Source: Sodiomyces alkalinus F11 (taxonomy: Eukaryota > Ascomycota > Sordariomycetes > Glomerellales > Plectosphaerellaceae). From it: a DNA stretch of 64,000 nt. The notes beneath the pieces were generated by a model. The model was given only the letters and a program-made list of their open reading frames with translations, searched no databases and was not told where the DNA came from. The position numbers and the translations under genes are program-made. Below, one piece after another: positions 31,170 through 42,138 of the stretch (the stretch's first letter is position 1; every line of letters starts with the position of its first letter). Location of the stretch: NCBI RefSeq assembly GCF_003711515.1, contig NW_021167079.1:5884385-5948384 (forward strand), in the 5' to 3' direction.

Positions 31170-33754
31170 ATGGCGGGTCGCAAGCGCAAGGCACCCTCTC
31201 GGGCGACGCGTTCGGATCCTGACGTTCCCAACATCTACCATGACATGCTGGAGGAGGTTGGCGCTGGTGACCCTTCGTTACCCGACCAGCCCTCGAGAAA
31301 GCGCAGACGACCTGGAGAAAAAAGTGCACACAGCCCAGGAAAGCACGCGGATGTAGATGCCCAGGAAGACCCGGAGGAAGATGACGACGATGTAGAATTT
31401 GAGGACGTGGTGATCCCAGCGCCTAACGTCCAGACCATCTACAGAGACTCGGACGTCGATGATAGCGACGACGACGAGGAACTCGAGTTTGAAGACGTTG
31501 ACATAGGGGCCGTTTCGACCAGTCCTACTAGGCCCGCCGAGCAGATGACTGCCAGCATAGAGCTGAACCTTAGCGCACACAAACCGAGCGCCCATGGAAA
31601 GGGAGTCCAGGACAGGAGAAAGCCCATGACCAGAGCAGAGAGAGAGCGTCGCATTCAAGCCCACAAGATTCATGTTCTCTGTCTCCTTGTACACGCGGCA
31701 CGGCGAAATCGGTGGTGCAATGATGAGGAAGTCCAGCAACGGCTACGAAAATTGTTGTCGCCAAAGATTACCTCCTGTTTCCGTCCGCGGGCAAATCTGT
31801 CCCAGTTTGGCCGAACGGAGGCACTGAAGGACGGCCTTCAACAGATCAGTAAAGTGTTCCGGGCCAAGTTCCACATAACCGAGCGTGGTCTGCGCAGGGC
31901 CATGTGGGCAGATGACCCGGAGCTGTTATCCAAGGTAGTTCTACGATTTTGGACATCCTCCCTGGCGATGGCTGCCTCTACTCTTGAGCGGAGAAAACTG
32001 ATCGTCTGCAGTACGATCCGCCAGACGACCTAGACTCATGCCTCAATACGGACGAGTTTCGGGGATCGGCGCGGACCTTGCAAGGCTCTCGGGATGTCGG
32101 GGCGCAACTTTTTTGCGCCCTGTTGAGGTGCGCAGGCCTCCGAGCACGCCTCATCTGCTCGCTACAGCCCCTGGCATTCGCGGCCGGCGCTCCTACCTTA
32201 CCGAAGCCGCGGGAAAGGCAGACGACGAGCCAACCGGGCCTGGCCAAAACGGGCGCTGCTACACCAGCGAGGCCTACCCCGAATTCCTCGATGCCCTCTC
32301 CCGGCACCGGACCATCGGCCAGGCGACGATTAGGGTACTCACGTGCCGCAGCGTATCAGATCCCCGCTGTGGTGCCACCATCTCCCGTGGCTAGTCCCAA
32401 GAAGGCGGCCAAGCCAATACGGGAGTCCCCTTTCCCCGTGTATTGGGTAGAGGTTCTCGATGTCGCCCACCAAAAGTGGCAACCTGTCGACCCGATAGTC
32501 ACGGAATCCATGTGGAAACCTGGCAAGTTAGAACCTCCAGCGTCAGATCGAGACAACTGCATGAGCTATGTCGTGGCATTTGAAGCAGACGGGACGGCGC
32601 GCGACGTGACGAGGAGGTACGCCAAGGCCTATACGGCAAAGACGCGTCGACTGCGGATTGACTCGGACATCGACCATGGCGGCCGGTGGTGGCGTATGGC
32701 CATGAAGTATTACACCCGACGCAGACCGACGGACGTCGACCAAATCGAGGACAACGAGCTTTCAGCGATAGCACTGCGGGAGCCCATGCCTCGGAATGTG
32801 GCGGACTTCAAGGATCATCCCGTATACGCCCTCGAAAGGCATCTCCGACGGCACGAGGTCCTCGTCCCCAATGCCCAGCCGGCCGGAACTATAGCGGCGG
32901 GGAACAAGGGGAGCTTGGAAAAGATTTACCGGCGCGAAGACGTGCGCTTGGTGCGGAGCCGAGAAAAGTGGTACCGGCTCGGACGTCAAGTCAGGGCGAT
33001 GGAGCTGCCGGTCAAATTCGTGCCGCGGAAAGCCAACGCCAAGGTCGGCGACTACGTCGATGATGGCTACGGAGGGGACGAGCGCGAGGCCGCGGGCACG
33101 CCATTGTTCACGATGGAGCAGACGGACCTCTACAGACCACCTCCGGTCAAGGACGGCCGGGTACCGAAGAATAAGTTCGGCAACATCGACCTCTACGTTC
33201 CCACCATGGTGCCAGAGGGGGGAGTCCACGTAGCAGATGTCGAAAGTCAGGAGCATGAGCATGAGCATGAGCATGAGCATGAACATAAGCTTGAGCGGTT
33301 GGCGGCGAGGGCGGCGTTCATCCTACGCATCGACTACGCGCCGGCACTCGTGGGGTTCCAGTTCAAGGGACGGCAGGGCACCGCGGTGCTCAACGGCATT
33401 GTCATCGCACGAGAACACGGGGAAGCTGTGCGGGCCGTAATGGACGGCTTGAGGGATGCGGAGACGGAGCGGGAGTCGGAACGGCGGGTGGCGCGTGCGC
33501 TTCGCATGTGGAAACGATTTCTGGTGGGGCTGCAGATTCGCGAACGGATTTATGCTGGCGTGGACCCGGAAGAGAGGGCGCGGGAAGAAGAACGATTGAT
33601 CAGTGGTAGTGGCAGTGGTGCTGCTGAGAACGAGTCGCTTACAAGGCCCCCCGAGGAGAGGAAGAGTCCACCCAGTGATGACATAGAAGAGTATTGGGTC
33701 CCGGACGACGACGACGATGGTGATGGCGGCGGGGGTGGATTCCTTCCGGATTGA
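31170..33754 (+). CDS. rad4: Nucleotide excision repair protein Rad4/XPC
   Basis: DNA damage sensor that opens lesions and recruits TFIIH in global nucleotide excision repair. Exons 31170-31934 and 32012-33754 give 835 aa. A basic N-terminus and very acidic stretch (DPEEDDDDVEFEDV, DDSDDDEELEFEDVD) precede a transglutaminase-like fold that the intron splits (RIQAHKIHVLCLLVHAARRN, then DVGAQLFCALLRCAGLRARL, VYWVEVLDVAHQKWQPVDP). BHD1 begins near 513 (FKDHPVYALERHLRRHEVL), BHD2 includes YRREDVRLVRSREKWYRLGR, and BHD3 begins near 630 (GRVPKNKFGNIDLYVPTMVP). Between the two halves of BHD3 sits an HE-dipeptide tract from a GAGCAT repeat, followed by FILRIDYAPALVGFQFKGRQ. A C-terminal acidic tail follows. 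The gene is divergent from the DOPA-dioxygenase-like gene. Identification is firm. Confidence 0.93.
33251..33284 (+). repeat. GAGCAT hexamer repeat inside rad4
   Basis: Between five and six copies of GAGCAT/GAACAT code for an alternating Glu-His tract inside the BHD3 region of Rad4. Confidence 0.92.
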
Positions 33755-35709
33755 TTGGTTCCAAGACGGATGTTTCGAATGGGGGGGGGGGGTTCTTCTT
33801 TTCTTTTCTTCTTTTCTTTTCTTCTTTTCTTTTCCCCCTCTCTTTTCCTTTATTTCTTTCCGAGTTGTATATCATGACGAGGCGCTCTGAAGCAAAAGCA
33901 CCTATAGGATTTACAATGAATCATCATATTTGTCTGGTTGCTTTTTCATCCCTTACGAAGCAGAGTCAAATGGTAGAGATGTGTCCGATCTGGGCAGCGT
34001 CTCCAGGGAACCTCGGTATCGGGAAGCCAAGACGCGTGGCGGAGCAAGGCATTATTACTTCTCCGCAAAACAAAACGAAGCGAATGGCTCGGACTTCGGA
34101 CTTCGGACCTCGGAACATATTCAGGACCGAAACGTGGGGCAGAGGATGGACAACGGACGGAAATTCGTCCGGCGCGCAGGTAATTACGCGAGGCCTAAAT
34201 TTTAAATGTATAACGTACCTTAATATACGAAGTACTCCGTACTTAGGTAGTGATATTTCAACGTTGAAGAGCAAGAGTGCTCTATGCTAACGGTCTCGGT
34301 TTGTACGTTGTAAATAGGCGTTAGGTCCAACGGTCGATAAGTTGATGAGTCGCATCTGACGCAGTTGTGGTTTGAGGAGGGGACGTTTCTGGGGTTAGCT
34401 GTACGATGATAGCGCGGTTTTTAGGTTAGAGGGGCCCTAGGTACAAGCACCAGGGGCACATGTAGCCCGGCGAGGGTGCCTTATTAGGACCTAAGGTACC
34501 TAGCTAATTACCTAAATCTGCCTACCTGTAATGTACGGAGTAAGTACCGAGTACAATAGGTAGGCCAAGACATCCGCAATCATACCCGAATTCCTGCCCC
34601 TAAGTCGCAAAACGATTAAGAAGCCAACCAATTAAGGAAGCACTTATACCCTTGGCCCATGCAGCGTCGTTTCCGGCCTTCGGTAAGCTTGGCACCCCGT
34701 AGCTGGCTTCCTTTCCGAAGGGAATACCTGACCGTATTCGTGAGAAGGGCAGAGAGGTATGACGGATAATGACTTGACTGGCTGATGATGATACAGAAGC
34801 GGGGGGCTAATAAGGAGTACATCGCCGAAATAAGTATCCAATCCATACAGGTACCTACCTAGCTAGGAAGTACCCCATACCTGGAGGGCAGCTCCCGAAA
34901 TTGACAACGGTTTTTTTTTTTCCGCGTTCGTTCATTCCCCAAGGCGCAAAAGGAGCTCAGCCACAGGGGGAAAGGGAAGGAAAGATGGGGGACGCCCAGC
35001 TAAAGTCGACTGCCTGCCTAGGTACCTTGCCTTAGAAAATACCGATCAAAGCGATAGCCCAAGGGTCGTCGTCATCAAGAATCCCACGAGATCTCCCCAA
35101 CTCATGCTTCCCTTTGAATTTCTCTCCGCTTCCGCTTCACCTTGTCTATTATTTTTCCTAGAACCCCCCGCACTCCTTTTGGTTATTATTCATAGTTCCC
35201 CTTCTTTTGTTTCGACACTGACGCTGTTGCCAGTATTATTTTGCTTCTTGATCCTCTGAGTTCAGAGCCCAAGAGCAGGGTTGGTGGTGCATTTCCACCT
35301 TGAATTCTGTAACAGCCTATTTGACTTGTCCTTCCTTTTCTCTCGATTTTTTCCTTTCCTTTTTTATTCTTCTTCTTCTTCTTTTCCTTTTCTTCCCGCC
35401 TGGTCTCATTTGACTTGAATATTCAAGACTGGAATAACAATTTACCCGTTGATAACCATTCGAGTAAGTTAGAGCCTTCTCTTACCCCCTTTGCTCCTGT
35501 GAGATGTGTGGTGGGTTGGTCACTGGTGATGATCCTTGATCACCTCTACGATCTTCCATTACACCCTAATTCTGCCATACTGACCCCAAACAGACATTGG
35601 CACAGTGAGTAGGAACAGGCAACAGGCAACATATAGAGAGGAGAGGTCTGTATCTTCGTTCAGAGGCTGGCCGGCCTTCAACTGGCGATTACGACTAGAC
35701 ACCACCATC
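33755..35709. other. Intergenic region between rad4 and the ABC transporter
   Basis: About 2 kb with no recognised gene. It contains a G12 run followed by a TTCTTTTC-rich tract (33781-33855), GTACTCCGTACTTAGGTAG at 34233-34251, GGTACCTAGCTAATTACCTA around 34495-34515, GTACGGAGTAAGTACCGAGTAC at 34534-34555, and a pyrimidine-rich promoter block at 35330-35400. GTGAGT at 35605 looks like a splice donor, so the ABC leader may hold an intron. Confidence 0.5.
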
Positions 35710-38700
35710 ATGGGCTTCCTTCGCCAAACGGGGACATTAGTCCATAAAAACTTCATCATACTCATACGACACCCGTTTACTTTCGCCTTTAATTCGTTTA
35801 TTCTGCCTGTTATCCTCGCCATCTTCTTCGGCGTGGCCCAGAACCTCCTCCTACCCCCCGTCACCTTCGGCGTTGGCGAACCCGCTCCCATCCGCTCCCT
35901 CTCTCAGGCCCTGGGAGAATCCGACTCCCGTCATCGAATCGTTTTCGTCAACAGCGGCTTCGATGATGGCCCGATCGACCGTGTGATCGACACTCTTGTC
36001 ACCGAAGCCGAGTCGGTCGACGGTATCGAAGTCCTCCGTCGTCAGAGCGAGCGCGACCTCAACGTAGACTGCGAGCCCGGCCAGCGAGCCGTGACCGATT
36101 GCTTCGGTGCCGTCGTTTTCCATTCGTCGCCTACCGAGGGCGACGCCGGTATCTGGAGCTACACCCTCTTCCACGATGGCGCCATCACCGGTTTCCGCAT
36201 CAACGTCAACAGCAACCGCAACGATATGGACCGCTACCTGTTACCGCTTCAGAAGGCTGTGGACGGGGCCATTTCCGATGTCGCCCGCGCGAACGCTTCC
36301 GACGATGCCGCCGACTCATCCGCTCCCCGGCCCGCCGATCTTCCCGCCACCATCGACCGCTATCCCTTCACCACCAGGACCGAAGAAGAGTACCGAGAGG
36401 ACGTGCGGAGGAATTACCAGACGAGCGTCATCAACTTCCTAGCCGTCGCCTTCCTGACCACCATCATTCTCGTCGCCTACCACATGACCGGGTTCATCGC
36501 CGCCGAGAGGGAGAGTGGCATGATCCAGCTCATCGACGCCATGATGCCCGTTCGGAAACGCTGGATCGCCCAGCTTGCCCGCATCCTGTCCTACCACATT
36601 ACCTTCTCTCTCCTGTACCTTCCGGGCTGGGTCATCAGCGCCATCGTGCTGCAGATCAGAATCTTCTCCTTCACCAACATGGGCATCGTGCTTATCTACT
36701 ACATCATCGCCGGTCTGGCCATGACCTCAGCCGCTCTTCTCATCTCGTCTTTCTTCCAGAAGGCCCAGCTCAGCGGTATCACCGCCCTCTTGTCCACCGC
36801 TCTCCTTGGCGTCCTGGCCCAGGTCCTGACGAGGCCCGGCACCGGCCCCGTCATTGCCCTTAGCTTGCTGTTCATTCCTTGCAACTACGTCTACTTCTTC
36901 GTCACCGTCGCCAGTTACGAGCGAGAGCGCATCGGCATGAACCTCGTCAACGTCGCCCCAACCAGCTCCTTCGACGTCGCAGGTATTGTCTTCTGGGTCT
37001 TCGCCATCATCCAAATCTTTGCCTATCCCGCCATCGGAGCCCTCATCGAGGCTCACCGCTTCGGCACCAGCAGCAAAGGTCGGGTCGTGCATTATGGCCA
37101 GCTGTCCACGGACGGCAGCAGCGATAGCGATGTTTCCGTCCGCCTCGAAGGCTTTAGCAAGTACTATCCCCCGACTTTCTTCCAGCGCGTCTTCTCCGTC
37201 TTCTCGAAACCGCGTGAGACCGTCCGGGCTGTTGATGGCTTGAATTTGGAAGCGCGGCGAGGCCAAATCTTAGGCGTGAGTTCTTCTCCTCTTCTTCTTT
37301 CTTCTTGACTCTCCCTCTTGTTCGCTAACCTCTCGCCCACATCATCAAGCTACTCGGAAGCAACGGCAGCGGGAAAAGTACTACCCTAGACTGCATTGCC
37401 GGCACCAACAAGCTCACAAGCGGCTCTATTACCATCGATGGCACCGGCGGTCTCGGAATTGCCCCGCAGAAGAACGTGCTTTGGGATGACTTGACGGTCG
37501 AGGAGCATGTCAGGATTTTCAACCGCCTCAAGTCGCCTGGAAAACTCGCTTCGAAGGAGGAAATTCGGGACCTGGTCAAGTCCATCGACCTCGAACTCAA
37601 GAGGAAGGCCCGCTCCAAGACCCTTTCTGGCGGCCAGAAGCGTAAGCTCCAGCTGGGCATGATGCTCACGGGTGGCAGTGCCGTATGCTGTGTCGACGAG
37701 GTCAGTAGCGGCGTAGACCCGCTGAGCCGACGCAAGATCTGGGACATTCTCTTGGCCGAACGCGGGCGGCGCACTATAATCCTCACCACGCACTTCCTCG
37801 ACGAGGCTGATATGCTCTCGGACCAAATCGTCATCCTGTCCAAGGGGACCCTGCGCGCCAGCGGCTCGTCAGTCGAATTGAAGAACGACCTCGGTGCCGG
37901 TTACCGTGTGATTGTGCCCAAGGATACTGGCATCACCGACGTCCCCGATGTCGAAGGGGTCCAAAAGCAGGTCGCTTTCGACGTCATCACCTACGTAGCC
38001 CCATCTTCCGCGCTCGCTGCCCAGGTCATCCGCACCCTCGAAGCTCACGGCATTGGTGGCTATCGCTTCTCCAGCCCGACCATCGAGGACGTTTTCCTCC
38101 ATCTGGCCGAAGAGGCCCGAGGCGACTCCGAAAGAAGCTCCCAGGACGGCTTCGCGGACCTGTCCGAGAAGAAGGATGCGCTGACAGGCACAAGCTCACC
38201 GCAAAAGGGCCTGACCCTTATGGACGGGAAGCCCATCTCGTACCCTCAACAAGCATGGATCCTGTTCCGGAAACGCTGCACCGTCTTCAAGACGAACTGG
38301 CTTCCGTTCGTCGCCGCCTTTCTTTTGCCAATCATAGCCGCAGGTCTCACCACCATCTTTATCCAAGACGGCCAGCTGGGAAGCTGCGCGCCCCCGGAGG
38401 AGAATTTCAGCAACGAAGCCCAGGGTCTAAGCCTCAGCGGCGGCGGTTTGGGGCTCGTCATCGGCCCCTCGAGCAGGCTCAATATGGCGGCGGCGGCGGC
38501 GGTTCTCGGTCCCAGCTTCGAGTACGCGGCCGGCGGTGGTTCCAACGGCGGCGGCGGCGGCGGCGGAGGGCCGGACTCGGACTCGGACGGCGGCGCCATG
38601 GCTTTCTTGGTGCGGATGCTTCAGCAGAACACGACCATCGTCGACGATTTCGAGTCCTTCAGGGAGTCGGTCATTGACCGGCGAACCGAGCTCATGCCTG

Positions 38701-40496
38701 GAGGGCTCTGGCTTGGCGATGATGACGTCCCCCCCACCCTAGCCTACCGCGGGAACAGGGGCGGAATGGTGAACGCCCTGCTCGGTCAAAATATACTCGA
38801 CATGCTGCTAACCAATGTCACGGTGTCTGCACGCTACGCCCCGCTTGAGATCCCTTGGGCCGATCAAAACACGGATTCCTTGCAGCTGCTGGTCTACATG
38901 ACGCTCATTCTTTGCGTCTACCCGGGCTTTTTCGCTCTGTACCCGAGCACGGAGCGGCGGGGCTACGTGCGAGGTCTCCAGTACTCGAACGGTGTGCGGC
39001 CGCTGCCGCTGTGGTTGGCTTACATCGCTTTCGATTTTTCCATCGTGCTGGTATCCTCCGCGATTTGCATAGCCCTATGGGCGGCCCTCTCCGACATCTG
39101 GTACCACGTGGGATACTTGTACCTGATCTTCATCCTCTACGGCCTGGCGTCCATCCTCCTGGCGTACTGCGTCTCGCTGTTCAGCAAGACGCAGCTGGGG
39201 GCCTATGCAAGCGTCGCCCTGTACCAGGCCGTGGTCTTCCTCATCTACATGATTGGTTACTTTTTCACCTTCACCTCGGCGCCCATCGAGACCGTCGACA
39301 GGTCGCTGTTGATTGTCCACTTCGTCATGTCCATCTTTGCGCCCATCTCTTCCATCTTCCGAACATTCCTGGTGGCGCTGAACATCTTCTCGACGGCGTG
39401 CGAAGACGACCGGCTTGCTCCCAACCCCGCGGGTATGCTGCAGTACGGAGGACCGATTCTGTATCTCGTGGTGCAGTCGGCCCTACTCCTGGGATTCTTG
39501 CTCTGGGCAGATGGCGGTTCCCCAGGGTCGTCCATCCGCTCTCTCTTCCGGAGGAAGGGTGTACCGGAATCCCAGGTTGACGACATTGACGAGGAGGTGG
39601 CAGGCGAGGAGGTGCGCATCAAGAACCCGGATTCGACGGATGATAATGGCCTCAAGGTGGTCAACGTGACAAAGTCGTTTGGCAAGAACACGGCGGTGGA
39701 CAACGTCACGTTCGGGATCAAACGCGGCGAGGTGTTCGCGGTGCTCGGACCCAACGGTGCCGGAAAGAGCACACTGATTTCGTTGATTCGCGGCGACCTC
39801 AAGCCGAGCCGTAACGGAGGTGACATTTTCGTGGAGGACAAGTCGGTGCTCTCGGAGCTGGCGGCAGCGCGAGTGAACCTCGGCGTGTGCCCGCAGCACG
39901 ACGCGCTGGACCAGATGACGGTACGGGAGCATCTCGAGTTTTACGCCAGGGTCCGTGGCATCGCCGACGTGGCAGGGAATGTGGAGGCCATCTTGACTGC
40001 CGTCGGGCTGCAGGCGTTCTCGGACCGCATGGCGCATTCCCTTTCGGGGGGCAATAAGCGAAAGCTCAGCCTAGGGATCGCGCTGATGGGCAACCCGACG
40101 GTGGTGCTCTTGGACGAGCCGTCCTCGGGACTCGACGCGGCAGCCAAGCGCATCATGTGGAAGACGCTGGCGGCCACGATCCCCGGGCGATCCCTCCTGC
40201 TCACGACGCACAGCATGGAGGAGGCGGCGGCGTTGGCGACGCGGGCCGGCATCCTCGCCAAGCGCATGTTGGCGCTCGGCACGACGGAGAACCTGCGGCG
40301 GCGGTTCGGCGACGCTCTGCACGTGCATCTGATCAGCAAGAGCGCGCCGTACACGAAGGCCGAGGAGACGGAGCGGGTGCGCAACTGGGTGACCAGCAAG
40401 TTCCCTTCGGCGGAGTTTGACAAGACGTATCACGGTCAGATGCGGTTCTCGGTGCCCGCGAGCGAGGCGAATGCGGTCCTCGGCTCGCAGCAGCCG

Positions 40497-40530
<34 letters not shown>

Positions 40531-40754
40531 TCACGCGGTCGGGCGAGGATCTCTCGGACAGCGTGCTCGGGCGGCTGGTTGTGGCTTTGGAGGAGGCCAA
40601 GGAGAAGCTCGGCGTGTTGCATTTCAGCGTGAGCCCGACGACGCTGGACCAGGTGTTCTTGACCATCGTTGGCAGGCACAATGTGCAGGAGGAGGGATAT
40701 GCCAAGGCGGATGAGAAGAAGAGCTGGGCAAGCCGTCTATTTTGCAAGCCATAG
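35710..40754 (+). CDS. ABC transporter, subfamily A (full-size)
   Basis: Full ABCA-like transporter, probably moving lipids across or within membranes. Exons 35710-37275 and 37350-40754 give 1,656 aa in the order TMD1-NBD1-TMD2-NBD2. TMD1 has a first span near residues 15-45 (FILPVILAIFFGVAQNLLL), a large extracytoplasmic loop to about 235, then a cluster of spans to about 470. NBD1: Walker A LLGSNGSGKSTT (about 523-534, split by the intron just before it), Q-loop GIAPQKN, signature LSGGQKRK (near 613), Walker B VCCVDEVSSGVD, H-loop LTTHFLDEA. NBD2: GPNGAGKST (near 1321), LSGGNKRK (near 1419), VVLLDEPSSGLD, LTTHSMEEA. NBD1 has DEV where NBD2 has DEP. Gly-rich (near 917) and NQ-repeat (near 1570) insertions are low-complexity. 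The substrate is unknown. The start at 35710 is chosen over a GTG at 35605 that looks like a donor site. Confidence 0.9.
40499..40530 (+). repeat. AACCAG hexamer repeat inside the ABC transporter
   Basis: Five units of AACCAG code for an Asn-Gln dipeptide tract after NBD2. Confidence 0.92.
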
Positions 40755-42138
40755 ACGGGTGTAGATGGTCTTTCCCTCGATGATAGATCTGTGGAGTTGA
40801 GTTCGTGGTAAGGGTGTGCTCAGTGTACATGTCTTTGGTTACCTTATAGATCGACAGTCGAAACCGGGTTATGTTTCCGAAAATTAGCTTGCGAGAGCCA
40901 CCGGCCTACTATTTATATTTCCTTTTCTATATTTAATAAACTATATATACTCTGCGCGTTTTGTGTTTTGATGGTTGTCGTGAAGCTTTTCTCGTTGGAA
41001 GGGGAAGTTTGAAGCCGGTACACTTTTTTTCTTCTTTTCTTCTTTTTTCCTTCTTCTTTCCTTCTTCTTTTCTTTTTTCCTTCCTTTTTCCGGAGATTAC
41101 TCCTAAAGCAAAAGCAAAACCCACGCTAGAACGAGGGGAAAAGACCAAGAGAAGGAAAGAGAACCCGTCGGCCTGATGTACGTAGGCACTGTAGGTCTTA
41201 GGTACCGTAGTGTACCTTACTGCAGTGCAGGCTGTGTACCTTGCGGATACCTAAGAGACAGATACTCCATAATTTGTAAGGTAAGCACTTTCTTCCAAAA
41301 AAAAAAAAAATTCTTTTACACACTTGCCACTTGCTTCCCCGCTATTACACTACTGCCCAAGCACCGGGGTCTAGGAGCTTCTGCTCCGAAATATGTGGCT
41401 TATTAGTTACGCAGGAACCACACAAGCCATGTACAACGTACCTGTAGTACACGTGTATGATGTGGCCGTGCAGTAGGTGTACGTTGTACGTACCTACGGG
41501 AGTAACTCCACTCATTGCTTTTGCCACTCCACGAGTCCACATCCCACATTCCCACGACCTAAACGAACCACCATTAACCACCTCTCAAAGCTCCCAAAGC
41601 TCTCTCTCCGGCTTCGGTTTTCACTTGGCAATGTCGCAGGGCTTTACGTAGACCTTTCGCCATTCTCCCCCCAAGATTGACCATGGGTTGATATCGGCTT
41701 GTCGATCCCAGGAATCTGACATTGCGATACGGATCCTATGCTTCTCTTTCAAGTCCATCCCCCCCCAAATCTCTCTTCTCTATCACCTTCTCTATCACCT
41801 TCACTCCTTCCATCCAACCGCTTCGATCTTTTGGCCAATCCACGCTCTTGGCAACGAGACTAGCTACTAGTAGCGGATACAGACCCGGACCCAGACCCGG
41901 GCCCAGACCCAGACTTTGATGCTGCAGAACCAGTGGACGGACGTCTTTCCGAGTGGCCTCCTCGCTGGCTGTCTCGGCCCTTCGCTGTCTTGCCCCCACA
42001 AACTCCCCCGTTCCCCTCCCGCCAGCCTTTTGCTTCTAAAAGTGCCGTCACATTAAATCAGTGAGAAGACGGACGTGCGCGGCAATATTCCTGCAGAACT
42101 TGTCGGTGTGCTGCCCGCCGGCCAAGCCCCCCCAGAGA
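40755..42138. other. Intergenic region between ABC transporter and phytochrome
   Basis: No gene recognised. An AATAAA at 40935-40940 may end the ABC transcript. A C/T-rich tract (41027-41090), TTAGGTACCGTAGTGTACCTTAC at 41198-41220, a poly-A run (41299-41312), TGTACGTTGTACGTACC (41477-41493) and a pyrimidine-rich leader (41740-41820) follow. A CCCGGACCCAGACCCGGG-like repeat lies at 41884-41912. Confidence 0.5.
40935..40940 (+). terminator. Possible polyadenylation signal of the ABC transporter
   Basis: AATAAA lies 181 bp after the stop codon in an A/T-rich context. Confidence 0.35.

Noticed and set aside
35605..35709. GTG-start extension of the ABC transporter
   Set aside because: GTGAGT at 35605 looks like a splice donor, eukaryotic starts at GTG are rare, and the ATG at 35710 gives a normal ABCA N-terminus.
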